Shown: piece by piece, positions 17,824 to 26,575 of the stretch
Layout of the letters: each line of letters starts with the position of its first letter
Numbering within the stretch: position 1 is the first letter of the stretch
Source: a virus
DNA length: 63,136 nucleotides
Strand: one strand, 5' to 3'
Virus record (IMG/VR): IMGVR_UViG_3300036770_007416
Coordinates: 1-63,136 of that record
Made by a program: the position numbers and the translations under genes
The notes under the pieces: model-generated
Told to the model about the DNA's origin: nothing
The model's input: only the letters and a program-made list of their open reading frames with translations
Database searches by the model: none

Positions 17824-18621
17824 TTAGAGTGTTTCCAAAAAACTTGTTATTTCACTTTCGATACGTGCTCTGTGGTCGTTGTATTTCATAGATTCCTCGA
17901 AATTGATTTCAACAAATTCCAACATGCTCTGATAAGTTTGTTCATTGATTTGTTTCAATGATTCTTTCAGTTCCTCCAAAGTTTTTACATGAATGATACC
18001 TCTTATATCAAAAAATTCTCCAATGTTTTCACATCCGATGTAGATTGGGACCGTCTTAGTCTGAAAACAATCAATCAATTTTTCAGTGAACCAATTTTTT
18101 GAATTAACATTTTCAATAACAATATGAAATTGTGAATAAAATAATTCATTTTTTACAACATGATTTTTCATATTCCTGAACCCGTCTTCCACACGGAAAA
18201 CTGTATTGATACTATTGTACATATGATAAGGAATGTTTTCAATTTCTGATAAAACATTAGGAATGGAATGTCTAAGGACATGTCCACTACATTGAGTTTT
18301 TCCACCAATCAAAGTTGTTACACAGTATTCCTTTTCTTCGAAGTTGAAATCTTGTACCCAAGTTGTTCCATAAGGGAAAAGTTTGGCGTTGGGACACGAA
18401 CTTAAGATTTGGTCGTCCCAAGTAAGAATCAAATCAAACTTATCACAGTTGTTGATTGCACTTTCTCTGAAACCTGACACCTCATTTGGTTCAATTATCC
18501 ATAGAACTCGTTGAGCTTCTTTGGGTGTTGTTGGAATTCTGTCAACATATAGTTCACAAGGAACTTTTGTCTGAAATTGGATATCCAATCCGAAATTTGC
18601 GATGATAGATAAATTATACAT
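17824..18621 (-). CDS. GT10-family alpha-1,3-fucosyltransferase-like, 265 aa
   Basis: The C-terminal half shows the GT10 signature near residues 165-205: FHIVIENVNSKNWFTEKL then TVPIYIGCENIGEFFD, the GDP-fucose-binding core of bacterial and animal alpha-1,3/1,4-fucosyltransferases. The N-terminal acceptor domain is short and divergent. It lacks the heptad repeats and basic C-terminal tail of the Helicobacter enzymes. A second transferase for GDP-fucose-type donors next to the GT11 gene supports the idea that fucose or a fucose-like sugar is abundant in the glycan made here. Confidence 0.85.
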   Translation of the reverse strand: MYNLSIIANFGLDIQFQTKVPCELYVDRIPTTPKEAQRVLWIIEPNEVSGFRESAINNCDKFDLILTWDDQILSSCPNAKLFPYGTTWVQDFNFEEKEYCVTTLIGGKTQCSGHVLRHSIPNVLSEIENIPYHMYNSINTVFRVEDGFRNMKNHVVKNELFYSQFHIVIENVNSKNWFTEKLIDCFQTKTVPIYIGCENIGEFFDIRGIIHVKTLEELKESLKQINEQTYQSMLEFVEINFEESMKYNDHRARIESEITSFLETL

Positions 18622-18627
18622 ATTAAA

Positions 18628-19398
18628 TTAATTTTTTGTCCAAAATATTCCACATTGGTCTATTATGGTTATTTCTTCCGTGAATGAGTTCACTTCTCTG
18701 AATTTATGAACCGCATTTTTACAATTCGGGATGCAATAATCGTCAATAATTACTCGACCTCCTTTTACGACTTTATGATAACATGAATCGAAAACATCCA
18801 TTGTTGATTTGTACATATCACCGTCCATTCTCAGAACACTGAGTTCTCCGATTGAATCATTGTTTGGTAGTGTGTCTTCAAACCAACCCTCCAAGAAGAT
18901 AACATTTTCATCCAAAGCTCCGTACAACTTAAAATTGTTTTGGACATCCGCCAAAGAAACTCTCAAGAAATCAATGGTATGGTGAGGGTCTCCAGCATCT
19001 TCTTGGACTTGGGGTGGGGGAAGTCCCTTAAAAGAGTCTGCAACAAATACTTTTCTATTCATTCCATAGAGGTCAAAATATTTTTTTGCGAAAATTGAAG
19101 CTCCTCCTCTCCAAACGCCAGTTTCGATAAAATCTCCTTGTATGTTGTTTTCACGTACATAATCCAAAGATTCGTGAAGGTTATTCATTCTCTTTAATCC
19201 AATCATTGTGTGAGCTGAGTGAGGCCAATCTCTACCGTAAAGTCTGTCATCACTTACCTGTCGTGAAATGATTTCCTCCATTTTGGTATCTGTTGGGTAG
19301 ATACCATTTGCAAAAAATTCATCTGTAATTTGTTTGTCACCTACGGTGTCTGTAAGAACTCTTTGTATAAATAAAAGTTTGAGTTTAATATTATCCAT
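18628..19398 (-). CDS. TylF/MycF-family sugar O-methyltransferase-like, 256 aa
   Basis: The family pattern is clear: GDFIETGVWRGGASIF near residues 88-103 (SAM-binding motif I), VFVADSFKGLPPP near 122, LRMDGDMYKSTMD near 190 and GGRVIIDDYC near 213, where the DD pair fits the metal-binding site of TylF/MycF macrocin O-methyltransferases. It would methylate a sugar hydroxyl, either on a nucleotide sugar or on the finished glycan. It lies 6 nt from the GT10 gene in the same operon. Methyl capping of chain ends is a common way to stop extension, but its use here is inference. Confidence 0.88.
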   Translation of the reverse strand: MDNIKLKLLFIQRVLTDTVGDKQITDEFFANGIYPTDTKMEEIISRQVSDDRLYGRDWPHSAHTMIGLKRMNNLHESLDYVRENNIQGDFIETGVWRGGASIFAKKYFDLYGMNRKVFVADSFKGLPPPQVQEDAGDPHHTIDFLRVSLADVQNNFKLYGALDENVIFLEGWFEDTLPNNDSIGELSVLRMDGDMYKSTMDVFDSCYHKVVKGGRVIIDDYCIPNCKNAVHKFREVNSFTEEITIIDQCGIFWTKN

Positions 19399-19402
19399 TC
19401 TT

Positions 19403-19954
19403 TTAGTTTTTTTTGAGGATTGTTAGTCCGTTGTTATTTTGGAAAACTTCATGTATTTGCCAATTTGTATTTTCTGAAAGGAATTCTTCGATTGCTGGCC
19501 ATATACCAACTTCGTTTGGTGTTTCCCCTTTAGTTCTGAAAGTTTCTGTATCGTGAAAAACCAAATATTTTTTTACTTTGTTGTGATGAACTTCTAACTC
19601 CTTTTTTATTTGGGGGTAAGTGTGTAAAGTATCTATAAAAAGTAGGTCACACTCGGGAATTTCGACAGTTCTACTGTCGGAAAGAATAAATTCATAATCT
19701 ATGTTTTTTTCTTTTGCAATCGATTCTACTAAGGGTAAATCAACTGAGTTGTACTCTGATGGGTGCTTATAATCAACAGAGATTAATTTTTTTGGGTTTC
19801 CAAGTAAGAATGCCCATGTAGAAACGATGGTTCTTACTCCCATCTCAACGATGGTTTCACACTCTTCAGAGTAACGCTTCAAAGTAGGTAGATGTTCATT
19901 TATATCACTTGAGGTTCCAACCTTAGTGTCGTATATGCTTTGTAATTGGTCCAT
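19403..19954 (-). CDS. CmcI-like class I SAM methyltransferase-fold protein, 183 aa
   Basis: A short Rossmann methyltransferase. Motif I is IVEMGVRTIVSTW near residue 35, followed by LISVDYKHP (acidic end of strand 2) and DLLFIDTLHTYPQIKKEL near 105-122, which resembles the CmcI/cephalosporin hydroxylase-like and Methyltransf_24 families. A later YLVFHDTETF supplies the conserved HD pair. Full for the core domain but without extra substrate-binding parts. It sits 4 nt from the TylF-like gene, so two different methylations may be made on the same glycan. Confidence 0.75.
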   Translation of the reverse strand: MDQLQSIYDTKVGTSSDINEHLPTLKRYSEECETIVEMGVRTIVSTWAFLLGNPKKLISVDYKHPSEYNSVDLPLVESIAKEKNIDYEFILSDSRTVEIPECDLLFIDTLHTYPQIKKELEVHHNKVKKYLVFHDTETFRTKGETPNEVGIWPAIEEFLSENTNWQIHEVFQNNNGLTILKKN

Positions 19955-19959
19955 TTTTT

Positions 19960-20652
19960 TTAGTTTAATTGATGTTTAAGTTTTACATGTGCGATTTCGT
20001 CCCACATATTTTTATTATACATAGTGCTTATCTGATGAGAATGCATTCTGTTTGTAATTAATGTTTCAGGAACAATAGTGGGTAATCCGTGTTTTTTGTA
20101 TAGTTGATAATACATTTCACAATCCATGAGCATAACCAAATCTTCATCAAAAAGTACGGAATCCTCTTTCCGAAATGATAAGACTGATGGCGAGCTTATT
20201 GTGTTTGTTCCCGTGGGAATATTGTCATTCCATGCGGGGACCATATAATTCGAAAATGTTTTCCCATCATCATGAGTATGATTACAACCGTTAACGACCC
20301 ATTTGGTACCGTCGATGACAAATTTTTCAACAATTTTTTCCAATGCCAAACTTGAGAAAAAAAAGTCATCTTGAAAAAGTATTTTTATGATTTGTCCTTT
20401 AGCGTTAATAATTGCGTTGTTGGTATTAGCGGGCCCATTACCTCTCAAATTTTCATTTTTGAAATAATTTATTTCGAACAAATGTTGGAACTCATCACAG
20501 ATGTTTTTAATTTCATCATTTTGACTGTGGTCAGATATCACAACTTCAAAATCTTTATAAGTTTGTTCTGAAATTTTTTCTAAATTATTTTTTATAAATT
20601 CAACACCTCTACCATATTGTTCCCAAGTTGGTATACAAATAGAAACTTTCAT
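19960..20652 (-). CDS. GT2-family glycosyltransferase, 230 aa
   Basis: Starts with the GT2 opening VSICIPTWEQYGRG, continues with FEVVISDHSQND (first acidic site) and NAIINAKGQIIKILFQDDFF near 80-100, where QDD is the DxD-type metal site. A loop with SSPSVLSFRKED follows. Shorter than many GT2 enzymes but complete to the end of the acceptor domain. No membrane anchor. Donor and acceptor cannot be assigned. Confidence 0.85.
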   Translation of the reverse strand: MKVSICIPTWEQYGRGVEFIKNNLEKISEQTYKDFEVVISDHSQNDEIKNICDEFQHLFEINYFKNENLRGNGPANTNNAIINAKGQIIKILFQDDFFFSSLALEKIVEKFVIDGTKWVVNGCNHTHDDGKTFSNYMVPAWNDNIPTGTNTISSPSVLSFRKEDSVLFDEDLVMLMDCEMYYQLYKKHGLPTIVPETLITNRMHSHQISTMYNKNMWDEIAHVKLKHQLN

Positions 20653-20655
20653 TTT

Positions 20656-21366
20656 TCAGATTTTTTTATACGGAGTTTTATTTCTTATCAAAGTCACTGT
20701 ATTTGTTACATTTGACATGTTGACCTTGTGGTCGTTCAAAGGATTTGATTCATTATAGGTATACAAAACATCTGAAACGAATCTAAAGTGTTGCATTCCC
20801 GACATTTCCAACATTGGGTACATAAACGACAAATCACCCGCCACGGACCAATACTCACCGAATTCATCTTTTAAATCTTTTTCTTCGATTTTTTTCCACA
20901 ACCATGATTTCCAAGTTCTAAGATGTGACAAGGTAAATGCCTGTTTTCTTAAATTCTCGATGGTGTTTGGGGGAGTTGCAAAACCAGGTCTTCCATTATG
21001 ATATGAAAATGAACCACTTGTCATCCAAACGTCCTCTGAATTGTAAATTTCATTAACTTTGGTGAAAACTTTGGAATTTGGTAACCAATCGTCGCCGTCG
21101 ACTTCCACACACACTTCATTATCATCTAAGTTCATATGCCTGATTACTAAATCGTAATTACCAGGTTGATACAACTTTTTTTCGTTTTTGATAAGAATAA
21201 ATCTCGAATCTCCCTTGATAGTTTCTTCGATTTTTTTCTGAGTTTTATCTGTGGATAAATCGTCAAAAATATAACAGGTAAAATCTTTATACTGTTGAGA
21301 CATAATACTGTAAAGACATTTTTCAATATATTCTTCACAATTATATGCGGTTGTCAAAATAGTCAT
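20656..21366 (-). CDS. GT2-family glycosyltransferase, 236 aa
   Basis: MTILTTAYNCEEYIEKCLYS is the typical start of GT2 enzymes; CYIFDDLSTDKT gives the first Asp pair and VEVDGDDWLP near residue 88-97 the DxD site. A C-terminal part with Trp- and Tyr-rich segments probably binds the acceptor. It shares 1 nt with the large bifunctional transferase gene upstream. Soluble and of usual length for a minimal GT2. Confidence 0.88.
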   Translation of the reverse strand: MTILTTAYNCEEYIEKCLYSIMSQQYKDFTCYIFDDLSTDKTQKKIEETIKGDSRFILIKNEKKLYQPGNYDLVIRHMNLDDNEVCVEVDGDDWLPNSKVFTKVNEIYNSEDVWMTSGSFSYHNGRPGFATPPNTIENLRKQAFTLSHLRTWKSWLWKKIEEKDLKDEFGEYWSVAGDLSFMYPMLEMSGMQHFRFVSDVLYTYNESNPLNDHKVNMSNVTNTVTLIRNKTPYKKI

Positions 21367-23000
21367 TAGGACAGTATTTTTAGAAATTCTTCTTTTATTT
21401 GCTTTGCAACATTTTCTGAATAGAACTTTTCGATGTCGGATGGTGGCGATGTTTTTTCTTTAGAAATTATATCTCCACTGTCATTTACTTTGTAAATCCA
21501 ACTATCTTTTCCGCTCATCCAACTTTCAATTGTTGTTCTTCCTAATTGTATACCAGCGGTTTCAAAAGCACCTTCAATAAAAGGTTTCAAATTCCAAGTT
21601 GGGGGGAAATGTTTGATAATTGGGTTCTCTAAATAACTTTTCAAATAAATAGATTTGTCCTCACCCACTAACCAAAGTTCTTTACCTAAGGAGAACGCAT
21701 ATTCAGCAGCATCTTTGATTGCCAATTCTCTCAAATAATCCACTGTTCCGACAAAAAGAATGTATCCACCTTCATTTTTGGGTAAAGTGGGAAACTTACT
21801 TTTGTCGACAGGATTGTAAATCACAGAGATTTTATCTTCAGGTATTTCAAATTTATTTATTAAATGGTCTTTGATTTCAGGTCTAATTGCCACATAACGT
21901 TTAATTGAGTCATGAATAATAGGGTCTTCTAACTCAATTACTTCAGAGTGTATTGTTGCAATTTTGTCAATATTAGGGTATAAATTTATTATCCTTTCAG
22001 CAACGGGTTTATGTTGTATACTGATAATGTCAAAATCAACTTCTCCAATTTTGTATAGTGTTGTTGGTTTGGACAATTCTGGTTTTCCATCGGGGCCCAT
22101 AACCTGCCATTTTCCGTCTCCCATTTTGAACCCTGGGGATTCTTCAAACGATAAACATTTGATACCCTCTTTACGTGCTAAATCCGTGAGTGGACCACCA
22201 ATTTGTGATAAAACAGTCACTTGACAATTTTCTTTTTGAAGTGCCTTTGCTAATTCATAAACGTAAACTTCTGAACCAGTAAAGGTTCTAAAAAACATAC
22301 ACGAAATCAAAACATTCATTTTCCTTTTTGGGTCGAAAGGAATTTTAATTGGTAAATTGTTTTTATATTTTTCAACGAAAATTTGTCTGTTATCTTCCCA
22401 TTGTTGGTTCGTTTGTCCAATAGATTTGTGTGTAATTCGAATGTTGGTAAAAACACCAATTTTTACTCCTTCCAAGTAGTTTTCAACACAAAAAGGTAAA
22501 TCATAAAAATGAAACCCTTTGAAATCTTCAACAAAATTTTTCTTGATTCTTTGTTTGTGTACCGCAATAAAGACACCATCAATAATTGCAACTTCTCGAA
22601 TATCATTTCCTTGATTAGGAGAATATCTACTTTCCCATTTTTTACCACCACTTTCATGATTGACAATTCCAATCATTTTTCTCCTTTCTTCCCACCACAA
22701 TCCTGATTGGGGAAGGTTTGGTGTCCCTGCAACCCCAAGAATTCCGAAATCGTTTTTTTCGAAATTTCGTAAAATTTTGGAGTACCAAGCAGGGGTATCG
22801 AAATAAATATCATCATGACATAAAATCACAATGTCAGATTTTGACTCACTCAAAATTTCATTGTAAACCTCCGAAAGAGACTTATCACCATTGTTAATTT
22901 TTTCAATGACCTCTACATATTTTGGGTTACCCGAAGATTTCTTAAAATATTCTATAAGTTCGGGTTTGTGTGATTTTGTTGAATACCCTATTGTAATCAT
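21366..23000 (-). CDS. bifunctional glycosyltransferase (GT-A + GT4-like GT-B), 544 aa
   Basis: Two enzymes in one chain. Residues 1 to about 225 form a GT-A domain with IVILCHDDIYFDTPAW near 55-70 (acidic metal site) and a Trp/Gly-rich loop; this subfamily often starts MITIGYSTK. Residues about 230-544 form a GT-B domain: MNVLISCMFFRTFTGSEVY, a sugar-nucleotide half with GYILFVGTVDYLREL near 412, and a final TAGIQLGRTTIESWMSG replacing the usual EGFG signature. Fusion of two transferases suggests sequential addition of two sugars. It overlaps dut by 4 nt. Confidence 0.82.
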   Translation of the reverse strand: MITIGYSTKSHKPELIEYFKKSSGNPKYVEVIEKINNGDKSLSEVYNEILSESKSDIVILCHDDIYFDTPAWYSKILRNFEKNDFGILGVAGTPNLPQSGLWWEERRKMIGIVNHESGGKKWESRYSPNQGNDIREVAIIDGVFIAVHKQRIKKNFVEDFKGFHFYDLPFCVENYLEGVKIGVFTNIRITHKSIGQTNQQWEDNRQIFVEKYKNNLPIKIPFDPKRKMNVLISCMFFRTFTGSEVYVYELAKALQKENCQVTVLSQIGGPLTDLARKEGIKCLSFEESPGFKMGDGKWQVMGPDGKPELSKPTTLYKIGEVDFDIISIQHKPVAERIINLYPNIDKIATIHSEVIELEDPIIHDSIKRYVAIRPEIKDHLINKFEIPEDKISVIYNPVDKSKFPTLPKNEGGYILFVGTVDYLRELAIKDAAEYAFSLGKELWLVGEDKSIYLKSYLENPIIKHFPPTWNLKPFIEGAFETAGIQLGRTTIESWMSGKDSWIYKVNDSGDIISKEKTSPPSDIEKFYSENVAKQIKEEFLKILS

Positions 23001-23617
23001 ACTATTCCTGTGCTACCAAATCCATTATCACCTCTTTCTGAGGTTCCTAAACTTTCTTGTTCAACAAATTTAACTTTTTTTCCATTAAAAACGGGACACA
23101 AAACTCCTTGACCTACTTTTGTTCCTTTTTCAATTGTAACCGCCAAATTGCTCATGTTCATAACAATCACCTTGATTTCACCAAGGTATCCACAATCAAC
23201 AGTTCCAGGACTATTTAAGACCATTAAACCTCGATTAATTGCAAGACCACTTTTACTCCGTATCTGAAGTTCTGCACCATCAGGTACTTCAAATGCCAAA
23301 CCTGTTGGGACTAATACCCTTTCAAAAGGTGACAGACACACTTCTTCGGTACTGTACAAATCAAATCCTGAGTCCAAATTATAGGCAAAATTGGGTGCAA
23401 TAGCATCAGGATGAAGTTTCTTGAAAGGTAGTTTGACTTTCATGAATTCTTCTTGAAAAAATTCTCCAAGTTCATCCATCGATTCCTGAGTATCTTCACC
23501 ACTCTCATCCAAATCAGTCAAACTTTGATTTGGATTAAAAGAAAGGTTTTCAATTTCTTTAATAAGTTGGTTCAACTCTTTTACCAACTCATCATCTTCT
23601 TCGTTATAATCACTCAT
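22997..23617 (-). CDS. dut: dUTPase with acidic N-terminal extension, 206 aa
   Basis: Hydrolyses dUTP to dUMP, keeping uracil out of phage DNA and feeding thymidylate synthesis. All five trimeric dUTPase motifs are present: SGFDLYS, RSKSGLA, GTVDCGYLGEI (with the catalytic Asp), a GTKVGQ region and the C-terminal RGDNGFGSTG P-loop-like arm. An extra ~60 residues at the N-terminus are very acidic and probably disordered; this is not part of usual dUTPases (about 145-150 residues). It overlaps the exonuclease gene by 4 nt and the bifunctional transferase gene by 4 nt. Confidence 0.95.
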   Translation of the reverse strand: MSDYNEEDDELVKELNQLIKEIENLSFNPNQSLTDLDESGEDTQESMDELGEFFQEEFMKVKLPFKKLHPDAIAPNFAYNLDSGFDLYSTEEVCLSPFERVLVPTGLAFEVPDGAELQIRSKSGLAINRGLMVLNSPGTVDCGYLGEIKVIVMNMSNLAVTIEKGTKVGQGVLCPVFNGKKVKFVEQESLGTSERGDNGFGSTGIV

Positions 23618-24324
23618 CTTAGAGATTTTAGTTTCATTATTACGTCAACCAATACTTGAACATCACGCTCACAGTATTCGGCAATTTCTTTTAACATTTT
23701 TTTATTCCAATAGGAATCGTGTACTTTAGACCCAACTACCTCACCTTCCTTCGGTGATGGGACTTCCATACAGGCACACAACAAGTCCAATGAACCGATT
23801 GCGGTATATGCACCGAATTGCCAAACTTCTTTTGTATCGATAGCCTTAACTTCCCAAGGCTTGGTATCATAAGACGGAAGAATTGATGGTGGAAGAATAT
23901 TTTGAATCAACATTCTTTTTGCCATCATAGGGATGTCAAAGTTTTTCAGGTTGTGACCACACAACCAAAAGTCCAACTTTCCACATCGGTCAAGAAGAAT
24001 TTGAACTTCTCTCAGAAGTTTGTGCTCATCATCCCCAGCAAATGTTTGTTTTTTTACTGTTCCATTTTCCATGACAAAGGCAACACTTACGCAAACAATC
24101 TTTGCAAATTCAGGGACCAATGCGGCTCTTGTTGCAAAGACAATATTCTTTTGGTCTACCTCAATTTCTTTATCCTCAGGAAATCTTTTGAGGAACCAAT
24201 CGAAGTACTTGTCAAATTGGTCTGCAACACGTGGGTGATTTTTTACCAAATCATCATAATTTTTTTCCAAACCGACAGTCTCGATATCCAAGAAAAGAAT
24301 TTTATGTGTGGGTACTTTAATCAT
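23614..24324 (-). CDS. DnaQ/PolB-type 3'-5' exonuclease, 236 aa
   Basis: RNase H-fold DEDD exonuclease. The four acidic sites are visible: FLDIET at residues 11-16 (D13, E15), GHNLKNFDIP near 117-126, the Asp within AIDTKEVW near 162, and YCERDVQVLVD near 218 (DEDDy type, with Tyr). It resembles the stand-alone predicted exonucleases related to the proofreading domain of family B polymerases. Together with the adjacent dut it forms a two-gene nucleotide/DNA-maintenance island inside the sugar cassette. Confidence 0.87.
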   Translation of the reverse strand: MIKVPTHKILFLDIETVGLEKNYDDLVKNHPRVADQFDKYFDWFLKRFPEDKEIEVDQKNIVFATRAALVPEFAKIVCVSVAFVMENGTVKKQTFAGDDEHKLLREVQILLDRCGKLDFWLCGHNLKNFDIPMMAKRMLIQNILPPSILPSYDTKPWEVKAIDTKEVWQFGAYTAIGSLDLLCACMEVPSPKEGEVVGSKVHDSYWNKKMLKEIAEYCERDVQVLVDVIMKLKSLR

Positions 24325-24334
24325 TTTGTTTTTT

Positions 24335-25549
24335 TTATTTAATTAGACTTTTGTAAAACTCAGCACGGTCAAGGGTAACAATATTCAAATCATATTTTTT
24401 ACTAACTGTCTCGTATAATCTTTCTCCCATGTCTTGTACCAAGTTCGGATTCTTGAGAAGTTTAATAATAAACTTGGACCAGTCGGAGTGATTTCGACTC
24501 TCACTAACAAGAAGCGCGTTACCATCAACAAATTCACCGTTTTTCAAACAATGCTTTAAGTCAATGGTGTAAGGACCCAAATCTGTTGCAATCAGAGCTT
24601 TTTTGTAAAATCCCGCCTCAATGACTTTGAGTTGTGACTTCATCCTGTTGAACATATGATTTTTAATCGGTGCTAAAGATACGTCAAATTTTGCGTAGTT
24701 CTTCGCGTAAGACGTTACAGGAAGAGTCCAAACTCTCCTGTAGGATTCTCCAAGATATTCGGGATACTCCTCTTGAGTATATTTTTTCAGAACTTTTTCG
24801 TATTCAGGACTTACGTAATTGTAATTCTGTGTAAAGATTTTCTCATACGACGCCCAAACTGTTTCCTCGGGTTTAATGGGACGTTTTTTGTGTTCACCCG
24901 TTTGAGCATTAATTTCTGTGATTGTACCCCTCGTATCAAAACCACAAAGAACAAATTGTAATTCCTTGTAGTGTTGACTCAACTTTGCAAATGAACTATC
25001 TAAAAGTTGTAAATCACCCAAGTGGGAAGAACCACCTAACCAACCAACTCGTAATTTATCCGACTCTGTTGTTTTTTCTTTGAATTGTGCCTCGTCAGGG
25101 TTAATTGCGTTTGGAAACACAAAAACATTTTTATTGTACTTTCTAATTTCGTCCGCAAACAAAGGGGTTGTGGTAGTAACGTAATCTGATTGTTTGATAC
25201 TATTAACGATTTTTTCGTTAATTTTGTTGTACATAATTACATCATAGATTGGGTGGTCCTTAGTAGGATTCCAATAATCGTCCATGTCACAAACAGTAAT
25301 AATGCCCAAACTTTTGAGGGTTTCGACTAACTCAAACGACTTTTCGAAATCATTAGTAATACTACGGTGATAAACAACAATTTGAAATTTCTTGAAGAAA
25401 TTCAAATCATTTAAGGGAGGATTCAAATCTATTTCTACATGAAAATCCTCAGGAAATTTATTTTGTAAAAAAATGTGGGGTTCTATGGAACGAAATTTTC
25501 CAACACCAAATCTGTCTGATGGTACTACAAGTACATTAATTTTTGACAT
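24335..25549 (-). CDS. GT4-like GT-B glycosyltransferase, 404 aa
   Basis: Begins with a Rossmann strand INVLVVPSDRFGVGKFRS and continues with a two-domain GT-B layout. The second half starts near 170 with LRVGWLGGSSHLGDLQ, the nucleotide-binding glycine-rich loop, and has APIKNHMFNRMKSQLKVIE near 305-323, a variant of the E-x7-E region. Closely similar proteins are frequent in environmental T4-like phages next to structural genes. First gene of the cassette on this strand, 57 nt downstream of the preceding small virion gene. Confidence 0.83.
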   Translation of the reverse strand: MSKINVLVVPSDRFGVGKFRSIEPHIFLQNKFPEDFHVEIDLNPPLNDLNFFKKFQIVVYHRSITNDFEKSFELVETLKSLGIITVCDMDDYWNPTKDHPIYDVIMYNKINEKIVNSIKQSDYVTTTTPLFADEIRKYNKNVFVFPNAINPDEAQFKEKTTESDKLRVGWLGGSSHLGDLQLLDSSFAKLSQHYKELQFVLCGFDTRGTITEINAQTGEHKKRPIKPEETVWASYEKIFTQNYNYVSPEYEKVLKKYTQEEYPEYLGESYRRVWTLPVTSYAKNYAKFDVSLAPIKNHMFNRMKSQLKVIEAGFYKKALIATDLGPYTIDLKHCLKNGEFVDGNALLVSESRNHSDWSKFIIKLLKNPNLVQDMGERLYETVSKKYDLNIVTLDRAEFYKSLIK

Positions 25550-25606
25550 GAATTCAATTTTAGTTCCCTAAAATATACGAACTCAAATACCAAATGAAAA
25601 GGGGGG

Positions 25607-26191
25607 TTATTGTAATTTTTTGACCTTGGTCAACTTACCCTCGAAGACATGTTTACCGACTTGAAATCTGAAGGCCTCATTTGACTTTTCAGAACTTTCG
25701 GCAATAACACCACTTTCCAATAATACCTCTGTTACTACTTCTTTCAAAATTTTTCTCAAATCTGATGAATTGTTCGACCCAACAGGTTGTTCAACAACTT
25801 GTTTTTTCTGATTACCCATGAGTCTTGCCGCCTTTTCTACAAGCTCATCTGAAAGTGTTACGTTACCACCCATTGATGTTGGTTGTTCGATTGGATGTTC
25901 AATCATTAACTTTTTGATTGCATCGGGTAACTTTGAATTTTTGATTGCGTCTGCCGATGCTGCCGGATAGGGCTTGTTCATAAATTGGCTGGTTGGCATT
26001 GTGGGTGCCGAAGCCATTGGCATTCTTTGTGGAGATTCCGCCAAAAATTCTTGTGGGATGTTGTATTTGACATCAGGTACGTCAAAGTTTTCCATCATGG
26101 GTTGTGACTTTGCCTTAGGGGTACCTCCTTTATCCATCTGTGAATGTCTATCCATAATTGCTTTAGACATCATAATTTTCTCTAAGTCCAT
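25607..26191 (-). CDS. putative virion/scaffold-like protein, 194 aa
   Basis: Low-complexity N-terminal half, rich in Met, Pro, Ala and Ser (residues about 1-100), then a helix with DLRKILKEVVTEVLLESG near 145-165 and a short beta tail FRFQVGKHVFEGKLTKVKKL. The helix-plus-strand C-terminus recurs in unannotated virion proteins of T4-like phages, as far as I recognise it. No catalytic site. It starts 3 nt from the WYL-like gene. A head or core-associated role is inference. Confidence 0.6.
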   Translation of the reverse strand: MDLEKIMMSKAIMDRHSQMDKGGTPKAKSQPMMENFDVPDVKYNIPQEFLAESPQRMPMASAPTMPTSQFMNKPYPAASADAIKNSKLPDAIKKLMIEHPIEQPTSMGGNVTLSDELVEKAARLMGNQKKQVVEQPVGSNNSSDLRKILKEVVTEVLLESGVIAESSEKSNEAFRFQVGKHVFEGKLTKVKKLQ

Positions 26192-26194
26192 AAT

Positions 26195-26575
26195 TTAGAA
26201 TTTTGCTATAATAATAATGTTTGTCATGTCTTTGTCACCAGTTGGATTGAAATTTGGTCTTGGAGTGTTGAAATTTTCTCCTGTTGGCTTGTAAGATAAA
26301 ATCTTGTCCAACTTAAACAATCTCCAACCCGGCATAGGTCTTGTCCCCAAATATCCTCTATGAGAAGCACCCTCGTCGTCCCAAGCTCTAAGTACAAGAT
26401 TTCCTTTTTTACTTCTACCCAACGCAACAGGTTCAATAAGTCTAAGGCCTTTACCACCTGGTTCATCTCCATCGTAATACATTACAATTTTTTGTTTATC
26501 TTCAATAGATTTTCTAACCGAATCCACCGAGGCAATTTCAGTTATCAGAGATTTGAAGATAGAAGTAAGTTTCAT
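26195..26575 (-). CDS. WYL-like domain protein, 126 aa
   Basis: Residues about 25-100 resemble a stand-alone WYL domain, an SH3-like fold that binds nucleic acids or small ligands in regulators: IVMYYDGDEP, then RLIEPVALGRSKKGNLVLRA and PGWRLFKLDKI. The N-terminus (MKLTSIFKSLITEI) resembles the putative capsid-targeting helix of the 470-946 protein. No HTH is present, so it is not a normal transcription factor. It overlaps the next small gene by 1 nt. WYL assignment is by pattern; I am moderately sure. Confidence 0.65.
   Translation of the reverse strand: MKLTSIFKSLITEIASVDSVRKSIEDKQKIVMYYDGDEPGGKGLRLIEPVALGRSKKGNLVLRAWDDEGASHRGYLGTRPMPGWRLFKLDKILSYKPTGENFNTPRPNFNPTGDKDMTNIIIIAKF

Noticed and set aside
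7492-25549. The sugar cassette as a stretch of bacterial chromosome with a prophage beside it
   Set aside because: The gp55-like, phoH, dut and exonuclease genes are interleaved with it on the same strand and virion genes lie on both sides; no attachment site or integrase is seen.
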